From Armadillidium nasatum (lineage: Eukaryota > Arthropoda > Malacostraca > Isopoda > Armadillidiidae), in NCBI GenBank assembly GCA_009176605.1, contig SEYY01023860.1, forward strand, positions 65,001-110,000: a DNA stretch of 45,000 nt, read 5' to 3'. The notes beneath the pieces are model-generated. The model was not told the origin of the DNA, searched no databases, and saw nothing but the letters and a program-made list of their open reading frames with translations. Shown piece after piece: positions 44,314-45,000 of this stretch. A program made the translations under genes and the position numbers. Numbering within the stretch: position 1 is the stretch's first letter; every line of letters starts with the position of its first letter.

Positions 44314-44397
44314 TTACACTGTTACGCCTTTTATCATCAACATAGTTCTAAATGAAAGGTCAATTCTTTCTCCTTTTATTTGTGGTTCTTTGGGTAT
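44314..44397 (-). CDS. ALKBH3-like dioxygenase, last exon
   Basis: A final exon of 27 codons plus TAA after a strong acceptor (TTTTTTTCAG). It reads IPKEPQIKGERIDLSFRTML, then MIKGVTV. ALKBH3 has VPKE....REPRVNLTFRTV here. R-I-D-L-S-F-R keeps both arginines of the family's RxNLTFR signature: one contacts 2-oxoglutarate, the other the substrate side. Phase 0 at the start matches the preceding exon's end. The family repairs N-alkylated bases in DNA or RNA by oxidative demethylation. Confidence 0.8.
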   Translation of the reverse strand: MPKEPQIKGERIDLSFRTMLMIKGVTV

Positions 44398-44942
<545 letters not shown>

Positions 44943-45000
44943 CTGTAATGTAAGTTCCAATTAATTATTTTATTTAAAATGCACGTATCTCAGCACACAA

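Overview
This is an AT-rich eukaryotic window, very probably from an arthropod. Three things point that way: split genes with GT-AG introns, decayed LINEs and a mariner with arthropod-like proteins, and about 23 long (TA)n tracts. I cannot fix the species; crustacean-like LINE proteins are only a hint. Nothing bacterial is present.

Three host genes lie on the minus strand. (1) Left edge to 10359: the first four coding exons of a JIP3/JIP4 (Sunday driver) scaffold gene. Splice phases agree at all three junctions, and the gene runs off the left edge. (2) 20961-39221: a C2H2 protein with 20 zinc fingers. I infer three coding exons: an ATG-only exon beside a CRE palindrome, a 70-codon acidic exon, and a 2.1-kb finger exon bounded on both sides by (TA)n. 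(3) 44314 to the right edge: the last two exons of an ALKBH3-like 2-oxoglutarate/Fe(II) dioxygenase. Its third iron-binding His is replaced by Cys, and its splice donor is missing at a (TA)n boundary.

Most of the rest is mobile DNA, in nested layers. One LINE family ('A', a single EN-RT ORF with a hairpin 3' end) has one near-full-length copy (14089-17418) and at least five truncated ones. A second family ('B') has one long copy inserted into a LINE A copy and one 3' fragment. A 1281-bp mariner sits between two (TA)n tracts beside a LINE A 3' end. There are also hAT-like and Tc1/mariner-like remnants, several fold-back elements and a 2.3-kb inverted repeat (40608-42913). Both arms of that repeat carry an identical 42-nt hammerhead-ribozyme-like motif.

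The overall theme is that (TA)n tracts of about 70-180 bp repeatedly sit exactly at the ends of mobile elements and at exon edges. They look like LINE tails, insertion targets, or both. Coordinates of decayed elements are approximate, and all similarity calls come from reading the sequence, not from searches.
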